Assembly (NCBI RefSeq): GCF_011762185.1
Contig: NZ_JAASQJ010000001.1
Coordinates: 310,001 to 374,000 of the forward strand
Direction of reading: 5' to 3'
DNA from: Dyadobacter arcticus
GTDB lineage: Bacteria; Bacteroidota; Bacteroidia; Cytophagales; Spirosomataceae
DNA: 64,000 nucleotides
Both the position numbers and the translations under genes were made by a program. The notes below the pieces were generated by a model that did no database searches, had not been told where the DNA came from, and worked only from the letters and a program-made list of their open reading frames with translations. Shown here one piece after another: positions 52,052 to 60,593 of this stretch; the stretch's first letter is position 1; every line of letters starts with the position of its first letter.

Positions 52052-52128
52052 GTTTGGCGCGCAACCATTGGAAAGTTTCAATCGTATTCACGACAATTCA
52101 ATTCATCTCTAACAATAATTATAAATCC

Positions 52129-52992
52129 ATGAAAATCTTTTCAATTTCCCGCATGCTGGTGGCGATGGGATTTCTGATGGCGTTCAGTTTCTCTTGCTCT
52201 GACGATGATGAAACAACTCCTCCTGTTCCTGCTGTACCGAGTGATATTCAGCTGAAAGATGCCGCAGCGCTTGGCAAAGTTTTAACGGACAAAGACGGAA
52301 AAACGCTTTATTTCTTTACAAGGGATGCTGCGGGCACTTCGGTATGTACCGGCGGCTGCCTGGATACATGGCCAATTTTTTCAGTAGCTAATGTAGCTTC
52401 GGCGAAGCTGGACGCAGGCTTGAAAGCCGCTGATTTCGGTTCGATCACCCGTGCGGATGGTAAGCCACAAACTACGTATAAAGGTTGGCCGTTATATTAT
52501 TATAAAGACGATGCGGCTGCTGGTGATGTAAAAGGAGAAGGTGTTGGTACCCGGTGGTACGTTGCTAAAACAGGTTACACTGTAATGTTGTCGAATACGC
52601 AGTTGGTCGGCCATGACGGGAAATCTTACAAAGCAGATTACACGGAAGGAGTAGGAGAGACTCAGTTCTTTGTAGATAGCTTGGGACGAACGCTTTACGC
52701 ATTTGCGCGTGACTCATCGATGAACAATAATTGGACCACCAACGATGCGGCTCATGACGCAACATGGCCAATTTATTCAGCCGAGATAAAAGACCTTCCT
52801 TCTACTGCGGATAAAGCGCTTTTTGGAAGCATAACCGTTTTTGGTAAAAAGCAATTGACCTACAAAGGCTGGCCATTGTACTATTTTGGAGCTGATGAGA
52901 TGAAACGTGGGATGACAAAAGGTATGAGCTTTCCAAGAACAGGTGTTTGGCCGATTGTTAACAAAGAATCACCTCTTGCGCCTACTAAATAA
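52129..52992 (+). CDS. Secreted lipoprotein with two lipoprotein_15-type repeats
   Basis: The ATG at 52129 gives 287 residues with the lipoprotein signal FLMAFSFSC; the open frame upstream includes the thiL terminator and is rejected. Two copies of a repeat follow: GKTLYFFTRDAAGTSVCTGGCLDTWPIF with TTYKGWPLYYYKDD, and RTLYAFARDSS with DATWPIYSAE and LTYKGWPLYYFGAD. Such repeats (COG4315) occur in secreted proteins of unknown role in actinobacteria and Bacteroidota. The first repeat holds the two cysteines (VCTGGC), the second lacks them. Confidence 0.85.
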   Translation: MKIFSISRMLVAMGFLMAFSFSCSDDDETTPPVPAVPSDIQLKDAAALGKVLTDKDGKTLYFFTRDAAGTSVCTGGCLDTWPIFSVANVASAKLDAGLKAADFGSITRADGKPQTTYKGWPLYYYKDDAAAGDVKGEGVGTRWYVAKTGYTVMLSNTQLVGHDGKSYKADYTEGVGETQFFVDSLGRTLYAFARDSSMNNNWTTNDAAHDATWPIYSAEIKDLPSTADKALFGSITVFGKKQLTYKGWPLYYFGADEMKRGMTKGMSFPRTGVWPIVNKESPLAPTK

Positions 52993-53015
52993 TAAACTTA
53001 TTACACTTCATTTGG

Positions 53016-53045
53016 AAAAGTGTGGCGCCATGGTGCTACACTTTT
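53016..53045. terminator. Bidirectional terminator between convergent genes
   Basis: AAAAGTGTGGC (53016-53026) and GCTACACTTTT (53035-53045) pair over 11 bp with one G-T wobble around an 8 nt loop, followed by T residues on the plus strand. It lies immediately next to the aminotransferase stop at 53046, so it may serve both genes. Confidence 0.8.
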
Positions 53046-53876
53046 TTATTTGCCCCAATCTGCAATCAGGTTTTCAAACAGTTCCCGTAAAAACAATGTA
53101 CTTGTTCCCGCCAAACCATTTTGAATGGGTAAATCGCCGATTTGAACTACTGGCATCACCCATTTGGTGGTACTTGTTGTAAATACTTCATCCGCAGTAA
53201 CTACTTCTTTATATAAAACTGGACGAACTTCAATCTGAAAATGAGCCTGGGCGAGTTCCAAGATTACTTTTCTTGTAATCCCATTTAATACATTGCGATC
53301 TGAGGTGATAAGCTTATTCCCTCGAAAAATGAAGATGTTGCTTCTGGTCAACTCGCTTACTTCTCCATCTTTATGAAACAACAGGTCTGCGGCTTGTTGA
53401 CGTCTCATCTCGTCCGCCATCAAAACCATATGAACATAATTGGTGCTTTTGATTTCCGGGAGATCACGCACGTATTCATATGGAAGCACTTTGATCCCTT
53501 TGAGACGCCCGGCAGGATTGTCTTGCGGCAATGGTTCCGTCCGGATAAGAAGGTTGGGCTGGACTACATTTACGCTATCCGGCGCATATCCACCCGTAAG
53601 TACAAATCTGAAAGCAACTTCCTGTTCTCCCGACATCGCATGCAGATCAGCCAATACTTTTTCCGTTTCTTGCTGTGAAATCGGCAATGTTAGTTTTAAT
53701 AATCGCGCCGAATTCTCAAACCTTCTCCAATAGTCGTCCCAGCGAAAAGGCACGCCATTATAAGTCCTGAAATAATCAAAAAGGCCATAACCCCTAAGTA
53801 GTCCGAGGTCATTGGTTTTGAAAATACTTTCGTCGATTGGAAGGATATCGCCGTTGAAATATTGGTAGAAAGGCAT
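53046..53876 (-). CDS. Class IV aminotransferase
   Basis: This 276-residue PLP enzyme belongs to the branched-chain/D-amino acid/4-amino-4-deoxychorismate lyase family. The PLP-binding Lys is Lys143 in DLPEIKSTNYVHMV. Its cofactor-phosphate motif is seen in GEVSELTRSNIFIFRGNKL and VLNGITRKVILELA. Which of the three activities applies cannot be settled; length (276) suits D-amino acid transaminase or lyase. It stands alone and faces the polyprenyl synthase gene head to head. Confidence 0.88.
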   Translation of the reverse strand: MPFYQYFNGDILPIDESIFKTNDLGLLRGYGLFDYFRTYNGVPFRWDDYWRRFENSARLLKLTLPISQQETEKVLADLHAMSGEQEVAFRFVLTGGYAPDSVNVVQPNLLIRTEPLPQDNPAGRLKGIKVLPYEYVRDLPEIKSTNYVHMVLMADEMRRQQAADLLFHKDGEVSELTRSNIFIFRGNKLITSDRNVLNGITRKVILELAQAHFQIEVRPVLYKEVVTADEVFTTSTTKWVMPVVQIGDLPIQNGLAGTSTLFLRELFENLIADWGK

Positions 53877-54012
53877 CTGATGGTGATTTGAAACTGAAAA
53901 TTATTCAACCCAAAGGTATCCAAAAACGAATTTAAGGTTGAATATTGTAAGTCGAAATACGTAATACCTAAATTGTCTGGCTTAAATGTAAGCCGTTTGC
54001 TGTTAGCCACGA

Positions 54013-54987
54013 ATGAATAATTCCGACCGATTTCTTGAAATCCTTGAAGCTGAATTTGACAGACATTCCTACGGAGAGAATCCCTTGGAATTGTATGAAC
54101 CGATCAAATATATTATGGCGTTGGGCGGAAAACGTTTTCGCCCACTAATGACTCTTTTGGCTACATCCATTTATTCTGAGGACTTTTCAATAGCGATCAA
54201 ACCTGCTATGGCGGTTGAAGTTTTTCACAATTTCACGCTTATGCATGATGACATTATGGACCGCGCACCTTTGCGAAGAGGCAAGCCGACCGTCCATGAA
54301 AAATGGAATGCCAATACAGCGATTTTGTCGGGAGATGTAATGCTGATAAGAGCATACGATCTGCTTTTGGACGTCCCCAAGGAAAAACTTCGCCAGGTAC
54401 TTTTGCGTTTCAACCAGACTGCTGCCGAAGTCTGCGAAGGACAGCAATTGGATATGAATTTTGAAACCCGCCAAAATGTGACGGAAGAAGAGTACCTTGA
54501 AATGATCCGCCTAAAAACTTCGGTACTGCTTGGATTTGCATTGGAACTTGGTGGTATCCTTGGCGGAGCTGATGCCGAATCAATTCAAATGCTCTATTCC
54601 GCCGGTGAGAATATGGGTATTGGTTTCCAGTTGAAAGATGACTTGTTGGATGTGTACGGCGATCCTTCCAAATTTGGCAAGCAGGTAGGCGGCGACATTA
54701 TCGCAAACAAAAAGACATTTTTGCTGATTGAGGCCCTTTCCAAAGCCGAAGGTCATTTGAAAACCGAGCTGGAAAAGTGGCTGATGCTGGAAAATTTTAA
54801 TAATAATGAAAAAGTAGAAGCCATCAGAAATATATATGAGGCGCTGGATATCAAGGCATTTACAGAACAAAAAATTAATGAATATTTTACCCGCGGCTTA
54901 TCCAATCTGAATGAATTAAAAATCGAGAACCCCCGGAAAGAAACGTTGCTAAACTTTGTTAAGCAATTGGTAGAACGTGAAAAATAA
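54013..54987 (+). CDS. Polyprenyl diphosphate synthase (IspB type)
   Basis: This 324-residue trans-isoprenyl synthase extends prenyl chains, probably for the menaquinone side chain in this phylum. The first Asp-rich motif is LMHDDIMDRAPLRRGKPTVH, the second is FQLKDDLLDVYGDPSKFGK with KKTFLL. The residues ahead of the first Asp motif set product length; here VFHNFTLMHDD is the long-chain kind. Length is the norm. A rhomboid gene follows after 24 bp, on the same strand. Confidence 0.92.
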   Translation: MNNSDRFLEILEAEFDRHSYGENPLELYEPIKYIMALGGKRFRPLMTLLATSIYSEDFSIAIKPAMAVEVFHNFTLMHDDIMDRAPLRRGKPTVHEKWNANTAILSGDVMLIRAYDLLLDVPKEKLRQVLLRFNQTAAEVCEGQQLDMNFETRQNVTEEEYLEMIRLKTSVLLGFALELGGILGGADAESIQMLYSAGENMGIGFQLKDDLLDVYGDPSKFGKQVGGDIIANKKTFLLIEALSKAEGHLKTELEKWLMLENFNNNEKVEAIRNIYEALDIKAFTEQKINEYFTRGLSNLNELKIENPRKETLLNFVKQLVEREK

Positions 54988-55011
54988 TCAATTTTAATAG
55001 CACAAAACTTT

Positions 55012-55641
55012 ATGTCAATTACCCTCATACTTGTAGTCTTTATTTCTGGCCTTAGTTATTACGCGTTGAATAACTACAGCTTGATGGACAAGTTGATATT
55101 CAATCCTTACAGAGTTAGTAAATACAATGAATATTACCGGTTTATCACTTCCGGGTTTATCCATGCAGACTTTGGCCACCTGATATTCAATATGCTCAGT
55201 TTGTGGTTTGTGGGGGAAGGAATTGAAAGACTTTTCGCTGGGCTTTTCGGAGCGAGTGGCGCGATTTACTATCTCTTGTTGTTTATCGCAGGCATTGTGG
55301 TAGCAGATATTCCCACGTTCCTGAAACACCGCACCAATTCCAAATATAATTCTCTGGGGGCTTCTGGGGGGGTATCTGCGGTGCTTTTTGCCGCCATTCT
55401 GTTTGCTCCAACAATGACCATTTCTTTATATTTCTTTATAAAAATGAAGGCATTTATCTTCGGAATACTGTTTCTGGGATATTCATTTTATGAAGCAAGA
55501 AAGGGCACAAGCTATGTTAACCATAGTGCCCACATGTACGGGGCTATTTTTGGGATGATTTTTATGGCCATTGTATATCCGGCTTCTGTCCCCGGGTTTT
55601 TTGCTCAAATTGGCGAGTGGCTTGGCGGGTTAAGACCTTGA
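55012..55641 (+). CDS. Rhomboid intramembrane serine protease
   Basis: This 209-residue membrane protein has about six hydrophobic spans. The catalytic Ser is in GASGGVSAVLFAAI, within the family GxSG motif, and the catalytic His is in VNHSAHMYGAIFG. The N-terminal conserved segment (YRFITSGFIHADFGHLIFNMLS) contains the HxxxN-type oxyanion region. Substrates are unknown. Its 3' end overlaps psd by 12 bp, stop to stop. Confidence 0.92.
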   Translation: MSITLILVVFISGLSYYALNNYSLMDKLIFNPYRVSKYNEYYRFITSGFIHADFGHLIFNMLSLWFVGEGIERLFAGLFGASGAIYYLLLFIAGIVVADIPTFLKHRTNSKYNSLGASGGVSAVLFAAILFAPTMTISLYFFIKMKAFIFGILFLGYSFYEARKGTSYVNHSAHMYGAIFGMIFMAIVYPASVPGFFAQIGEWLGGLRP

Positions 55642-56295
55642 TAATTCTGCAAGCACGGTCACACTTCCCACCGTTTTGTCTTGAAGGTTTACTTTGATTT
55701 CAGCGTCGAGCGGGACGAAGATGTCAACCCGTGAGCCAAACTTAATGAAGCCCATTTCGGTGCTTTGCTCCACTTTGTCCCCCTCTTTCACATACCATCT
55801 GATGCGACGGGCGGCGGCCCCTGCGATTTGACGGAACAATATGTCAATTCCTTCAATGGTGCGGATCACGACGGTTGTACGCTCGTTATCCGTGCTGGAT
55901 TTTGGATGCCACGCAACTAAGTACAGTCCGGCATGATACTTGAAATATTGGATCACGCCACTGACAGGATTCCAGTTGATATGTACATTCAGCGGGGACA
56001 TAAAAATGCTGATCTGTCTTCTCGGGCCTTTGAAGTACTCGTTTTCTACAACTTCTTCGATGACAACCACTTTACCATCACATGGCGCAACAATTTGCCG
56101 GTCACTTTTATGTACTACTCTGGAGGGTACTCTAAAGAATTGGACAATCAATAAAAAAATAATTATGCTTCCGATTAAAACCAGTCCTGGGATCCAGAAG
56201 CCGCCGGGTAGAAGATAATGTATTCCTAAGTTTATCAGTATCAATATGATGGCTGTAATCGCCATAATTGCATATCCTTCTCTATGCAGTTTCAT
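55630..56295 (-). CDS. psd: Phosphatidylserine decarboxylase proenzyme
   Basis: This 221-residue protein makes phosphatidylethanolamine from phosphatidylserine. Two hydrophobic segments open it (residues 10-45), followed by VVHKSDRQIVAPCDGKVVVIEE and RQISIFMSPLNVHINWNPVSG. The self-cleavage site is the Gly-Ser in FIKFGSRVDIFVPLD, giving the pyruvoyl-bearing small subunit. The short Psd form of this size is typical of Bacteroidota. It is convergent with the rhomboid gene. Confidence 0.95.
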   Translation of the reverse strand: MKLHREGYAIMAITAIILILINLGIHYLLPGGFWIPGLVLIGSIIIFLLIVQFFRVPSRVVHKSDRQIVAPCDGKVVVIEEVVENEYFKGPRRQISIFMSPLNVHINWNPVSGVIQYFKYHAGLYLVAWHPKSSTDNERTTVVIRTIEGIDILFRQIAGAAARRIRWYVKEGDKVEQSTEMGFIKFGSRVDIFVPLDAEIKVNLQDKTVGSVTVLAELSRS

Positions 56296-56369
56296 GCAGG
56301 CTTGTGTTTTGTTAAAGTCTTACCCTGGTGCAAATATCGGATAAATACTGTTCTCGCGATAAAGAAAAA

Positions 56370-56400
56370 GCCCCGACGATCGATTTTCGAAGGTCGGGGC
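56370..56400 (-). terminator. Terminator of secA
   Basis: GCCCCGAC (56370-56377) and GTCGGGGC (56393-56400) form an 8 bp GC-rich stem. On the minus strand it is followed by TTTTTCTTT. It is about 150 bp after the secA stop, beyond the repeat block at 56430-56545. Confidence 0.8.
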
Positions 56401-56429
56401 CGGTATTCGGAATTTTTAATGACGGGGAG

Positions 56430-56545
56430 AATGGTCATAATTGTCATTTGTAGTCATTCATTGTTTTATTCTTGACTATAAGTGACAATGTATGATCACT
56501 GCTTACAATAAGTGACTATAAATGACCATGAATGACTATCATTGA
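56430..56545. repeat. Degenerate AATGACTAT/AAGTGACTA repeat block in the secA 3' region
   Basis: Units AAGTGACTATAAATGACC, ATGAATGACTATCATTGAC and related copies (GTAGTCATTCATT, TGACTATAAGTGACAATG) are packed between the secA stop and its terminator. Both orientations are present. The units recall the GAATGACT arrays flanking tssC, so they may be one family. Confidence 0.55.
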
Positions 56546-56552
56546 CGTTTCT

Positions 56553-59500
56553 CTATTCAATCACCACACACTCCCCATTTTTCACTTCCTGTTCTACTTT
56601 TTTGAATTTTACATCCCGCAAAATCCGGCCGTCACGGTATTGGACTGAAACTTTTTGATTTCTGTCGGCAATTTTGATCGTGCGAACCGGCTGCGCTTTA
56701 GTAGTGGATTCCGGACGCGCATATTCATTCATAGCATCCAGGTCGAGATCGAAATCTTCTTCACGGTTGGTGTGCAATGCGGGCGCAGGAGCGGTACGGC
56801 GAACAGTTTGCTGAACAGCGGTTGCCGGAACTGCCTCTTCCTGAGGGATATCTGCCTTCATCAGGAAGGAGATCATATCAAAATTAACCTTGCTCAAAAA
56901 GCGTTTGAAAAGCTCGACTGATTCAAATTTATAGATCAGTAAAGGATCCTTTTGCTCAAAAACCGCATTTTGAACCGATTGCTTTAAATCATCCATTTCA
57001 CGCAAATGCTCTTTCCATTCCTGGTCGATTAGCGAAAGAACAATTGCTTTTTCCATCTCATGCGTAATTTCTTTTCCTTCATTATCAAGCACCTTTTTCA
57101 GGTTGACAACGACTCCGGCCTGGCGGATACCGTCACTGAAAGGAACCATGATCTCCGTTATCGTCGCACCCCGATCAGCGTGAATGGAACGAAGTACAGG
57201 TAATGCTTTTTGAGAAATTGCGTTGTTTTTATCCTGATAATGTCTTTCGGCAGCTTCATACAGTTTCTGGGAACGATCCGCCGGCTTGAAAGAGGCATAT
57301 TCTGCCTCGGTAAAGGGAAGCTCCATTCCAAGGGTAGTAATAACAGCCAAATCAAGTTCAGCGTAGGTTCCTGCGGAATTGACCAGCTCGTCACTCACAT
57401 CGTACAATGTATTGGCAATATCCACCGCCAGACGGTCACCGAACAATGCATTGCGGCGACGGGTATATATGGCTTCCCTTTGGTAATTCATCACGTCATC
57501 GTATTCAAGAAGACGCTTACGCATTCCAAAGTTGTTTTCTTCCACTTTTTTCTGAGCCCTTTCGATAGATTTCGTGATCATACCACTCTGGATCACCTCA
57601 CCTTCTTCCAATCCCATCCGGTCCATCACTTTTGCCATTCGGTCAGATCCGAAAAGACGCATCAGGTTATCTTCCAGGGATACGAAAAACTGGGAAGAGC
57701 CAGGGTCACCCTGGCGACCCGACCGACCACGCAGCTGCCTGTCGACACGGCGACTTTCATGTCTTTCGGTACCAATGATGGCAAGGCCACCTGCTTTTTT
57801 CGCTTCTGGCGTTAGCTTAATGTCCGTACCACGTCCCGCCATGTTGGTAGCGATGGTAACAGTTCCCGGCTTTCCGGCTTCCGCAACCACTTCGGCTTCT
57901 CGCTGGTGCTGCTTGGCGTTCAATACCTGGTGCTGGATTTTTCGAAGCATCAGCATCCGACTGATAATCTCCGAATTTTCGACCGAGGTCGTACCCACCA
58001 AGACCGGTCGGCCCGCTTCTACCAATTCTACGATTTCGTCCGTAACCGCATTGTATTTTTCACGAACCGAGCGATATACTTTATCTTCCTGATCCTTACG
58101 AACCGCATTGACATTGGTTGGGATAGAAACAACATCCAGTTTGTAAATTTCCCAAAATTCCCCTGCTTCTGTCTCGGCTGTACCGGTCATACCGGCCAAC
58201 TTATGGTACATACGGAAGTAATTTTGCAGGGTAACAGTCGCATACGTCTGGGTTGCGTCCTCCACCCGAACACTCTCTTTCGCTTCAATTGCCTGGTGCA
58301 AACCATCTGAGTAGCGGCGACCATCCATGATACGGCCGGTTTGCTCATCAACGATCTTCACTTTTCCATCCATAATCACATATTCCACATCCTTCTCGAA
58401 AAGTGTGAATGCTTTCAAAAGTTGATTAACCGTATGGATCCTGGCTGTTTTTACAGAATAATCGCGGATCAATGCTTCTTTTTGAATGATGCGTTCCTGT
58501 TCATTTAAAGAAGGATTTTTTTCTATCATATCCAGATCAACTGCGATATCCGGAAGAATGAAGAAATTGGCTTCTTCCGATTCTCCTGTAAGAAAATCGA
58601 TCCCTTTTTCGGTCAGCTCAATGCTATTGTGACGTTCGTCTATTGTGAAATAAAGCGGTGCATCTGCAACCGGCATTAATTTCTGATTTTCGGCAAGATG
58701 TATGGACTCTGATTCCTGCATTAAGGCTTTAATACCGGATTCACTCATGTATTTAATCAGTGGCTTGTACTTTGGCATACCACGATGCGCACGGAACAAT
58801 GCCAGACCACCTTCTTTTTTATCTCCGGCAGTAATTTTCTTTTTTGCATCATTCAGAAAATCCATGGCCAATTTTTTCTGGGCCTCTACAATCCTCGAAA
58901 CGCGGGGTTTCAATTCCAGATATTCCTGTTCATCCCCTCTTGGAACTGGTCCACTGATGATTAAAGGAGTACGTGCATCATCAATCAGTACGGAATCGAC
59001 CTCATCGACCATTGCAAAATGATGCTTGCGCTGAACCAGTTCCTCCGGCGTCCGTGACATATTGTCACGCAGATAATCAAACCCGAACTCATTATTGGTT
59101 CCGTAAGTAAGATGCGCTTTATATGCATTTCTGCGGGCGATGGTATTGGGCTGATGGCGGTCGATACAATCAACACTCAGTCCGTGAAATTCGAAAAGAG
59201 GGGCATTCCATTCGGCATCACGCTTAGCCAGATAATCATTGACAGTAACAATGTGTACACCCTGACCAGCCAATGCATTCAAGAAAGCTGGAAGTGTTGC
59301 TACCAAGGTTTTACCTTCCCCGGTCGCCATCTCAGAGATTTTTCCCTGATGCAAAACGACGCCACCAATCAGCTGAACATCATAGTGCAGCATATTCCAT
59401 TTGATAGGCTGGCCGATTACATCCCATGTTGTATTCCAAACAGCCTTATCGCCTTCAATGGTGATATGCGATTTTCTGCTGGCAATTTCGCGATCAAAAT

Positions 59501-59894
59501 AGGTTGCAGTGACTTCCAGTTGCTCGTTGTCTTTGAAACGACGGGCAGTATCTTTTACAATGGCAAATGCTTTGGGGAGTATTTCAAGAAGTATCCTTTC
59601 AAGTTCTTTATTGCGATCCAGTTCAAGCGCGTCAATTCTCTTAAAAATCAACTCTTTGCTATCCACATTGGGTTCGTCAATAGCCTCTTGTTTTAATGAA
59701 GTGATCTGATCATCAATGGATTTGAGCTGATCAACAATTTGCTGTTTCAGACCTTCGGACTGGGCGCGGAGTTCATTATTAGATAGGGAGGCCAGCAAGG
59801 CATACTCGGCATTGACTTTATCAACATACGGGACAAGTTCTTTTAAATCCCGCTCTGATTTTGTGCCAAATAGCTTAGAAAATATTTTAAACAT
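56553..59894 (-). CDS. secA: Preprotein translocase ATPase SecA
   Basis: This 1113-residue motor drives export through SecYEG. The Walker A is EMATGEGKTLVATLPAFLNA (near residue 200), with DYLRDNMSRTPEELVQR and VDEVDSVLIDDARTPLIISG in the first nucleotide fold. LVGTTSVENSEIISRML, TIATNMAGRGTDIKL and RQLRGRSGRQGDPGSS lie in the second. Length is greater than E. coli SecA (901), as in other Bacteroidota, due to insertions. The C-terminus (GECVVIE) lacks the Cys-rich zinc motif for SecB. A repeat block and terminator follow. Confidence 0.97.
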   Translation of the reverse strand: MFKIFSKLFGTKSERDLKELVPYVDKVNAEYALLASLSNNELRAQSEGLKQQIVDQLKSIDDQITSLKQEAIDEPNVDSKELIFKRIDALELDRNKELERILLEILPKAFAIVKDTARRFKDNEQLEVTATYFDREIASRKSHITIEGDKAVWNTTWDVIGQPIKWNMLHYDVQLIGGVVLHQGKISEMATGEGKTLVATLPAFLNALAGQGVHIVTVNDYLAKRDAEWNAPLFEFHGLSVDCIDRHQPNTIARRNAYKAHLTYGTNNEFGFDYLRDNMSRTPEELVQRKHHFAMVDEVDSVLIDDARTPLIISGPVPRGDEQEYLELKPRVSRIVEAQKKLAMDFLNDAKKKITAGDKKEGGLALFRAHRGMPKYKPLIKYMSESGIKALMQESESIHLAENQKLMPVADAPLYFTIDERHNSIELTEKGIDFLTGESEEANFFILPDIAVDLDMIEKNPSLNEQERIIQKEALIRDYSVKTARIHTVNQLLKAFTLFEKDVEYVIMDGKVKIVDEQTGRIMDGRRYSDGLHQAIEAKESVRVEDATQTYATVTLQNYFRMYHKLAGMTGTAETEAGEFWEIYKLDVVSIPTNVNAVRKDQEDKVYRSVREKYNAVTDEIVELVEAGRPVLVGTTSVENSEIISRMLMLRKIQHQVLNAKQHQREAEVVAEAGKPGTVTIATNMAGRGTDIKLTPEAKKAGGLAIIGTERHESRRVDRQLRGRSGRQGDPGSSQFFVSLEDNLMRLFGSDRMAKVMDRMGLEEGEVIQSGMITKSIERAQKKVEENNFGMRKRLLEYDDVMNYQREAIYTRRRNALFGDRLAVDIANTLYDVSDELVNSAGTYAELDLAVITTLGMELPFTEAEYASFKPADRSQKLYEAAERHYQDKNNAISQKALPVLRSIHADRGATITEIMVPFSDGIRQAGVVVNLKKVLDNEGKEITHEMEKAIVLSLIDQEWKEHLREMDDLKQSVQNAVFEQKDPLLIYKFESVELFKRFLSKVNFDMISFLMKADIPQEEAVPATAVQQTVRRTAPAPALHTNREEDFDLDLDAMNEYARPESTTKAQPVRTIKIADRNQKVSVQYRDGRILRDVKFKKVEQEVKNGECVVIE

Positions 59895-59993
59895 GATTTT
59901 AATGTATGTTTTAACCGATCAATTTCTTTAAAAAATATTGAGCCTACTTCTACCTAAATGTCAGATTGTCAGCAAGGATGATATTTCAAGTTG

Positions 59994-60026
59994 CAAAGGT
60001 AATTCATTGGCAATAGTATTGTGCAA
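59994..60026 (-). promoter_or_regulatory. Candidate promoter of secA
   Basis: On the minus strand TACCTTTG (59994-60001) fits the -7 consensus fully, and TTG (60024-60026) lies 22 nt upstream, slightly longer than the usual 19-21. The leader to the secA ATG would be about 95 nt. Confidence 0.45.
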
Positions 60027-60144
60027 CATCTTTCAGAATCCTAATGCAGATATAATGCCTTCGGATCTTTCCTAGCATTCTAAATTCAAAATCAAAAATT
60101 ACCCGTTCTCACCTTATGAAACCGTTTATCAAAAAAAACACAAC

Positions 60145-60169
60145 TACTATGTAATGCATAGTACCTTTG
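60145..60169 (+). promoter_or_regulatory. pspC promoter overlapped by a PadR-like operator
   Basis: The dyad TACTATG-TAATG-CATAGTA (60145-60163) has perfect 7 bp arms and runs directly into the -7 box TACCTTTG (60162-60169). PadR-family repressors recognise sites of this form. In Bacteroidota pspC genes often lie next to a PadR regulator gene, but none is next to this one. The operator would block polymerase when bound. Confidence 0.65.
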
Positions 60170-60201
60170 ATTTATCAAAAAGAAAATAAACGGATATAGC
60201 C

Positions 60202-60435
60202 ATGAACCACAATAGATTATTCAGAAATTCAAGCAACAAAATGATTGGCGGCGTTGCTTCCGGACTTGCAGAATACTTTGACATTGACGTCACCATCCTT
60301 AGGGTAATTTTGGTACTGGCCGTTTTCATCCCAGTAACATTTCCCGTGATTATAATTTACATCACGTTATGGATCGTCATGCCGGACATTGCAAAACGCC
60401 CGAAATCATTAGAGGAAGGTAAAATTCCTTCGTAA
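60202..60435 (+). CDS. PspC domain membrane protein
   Basis: This 77-residue protein carries a single PspC domain: NKMIGGVASGLAEYFDIDVTILRV, then a membrane span of about 25 residues (LAVFIPVTFPVIIIYITLWIVMP) and a short basic tail. PspC proteins sense or respond to inner-membrane stress. This is the short form lacking further domains. The PadR-like operator at its promoter suggests repression by a regulator encoded elsewhere. Confidence 0.9.
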   Translation: MNHNRLFRNSSNKMIGGVASGLAEYFDIDVTILRVILVLAVFIPVTFPVIIIYITLWIVMPDIAKRPKSLEEGKIPS

Positions 60436-60469
60436 AAATCATTATCTATCAGCAAAGACTTAGTAGTTG

Positions 60470-60507
60470 CAAACCGCCGGAAAACAAATTCTGGCGGTTT
60501 GTTGTTT
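60470..60507 (+). terminator. Terminator of pspC
   Basis: CAAACCGCC (60470-60478) and GGCGGTTTG (60493-60501) form a 9 bp stem with a 14 nt loop, followed by TTGTTTT. It lies about 35 bp after the stop. Confidence 0.85.
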
Positions 60508-60593
60508 TATGCATAATTGCTATTTTTACCGATAGTATGCACACATACTATCTCCTTGCTTCCGCTTTTTTTTATCCGATTAAAATTTCAAAT

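Larger units (their letters stand above)
59895..60201. other. 307 bp gap between divergent secA and pspC
   Basis: This gap contains the secA promoter at 59994-60026 and the pspC promoter with PadR-like operator at 60145-60169. The remainder is AT-rich without a coding frame of note. Nothing else was recognised. Confidence 0.6.

Noticed and set aside
52006-52128. Longer N-terminus for the lipoprotein_15 repeat protein
   Set aside because: The stretch covers the thiL terminator; the signal peptide begins at the ATG at 52129.
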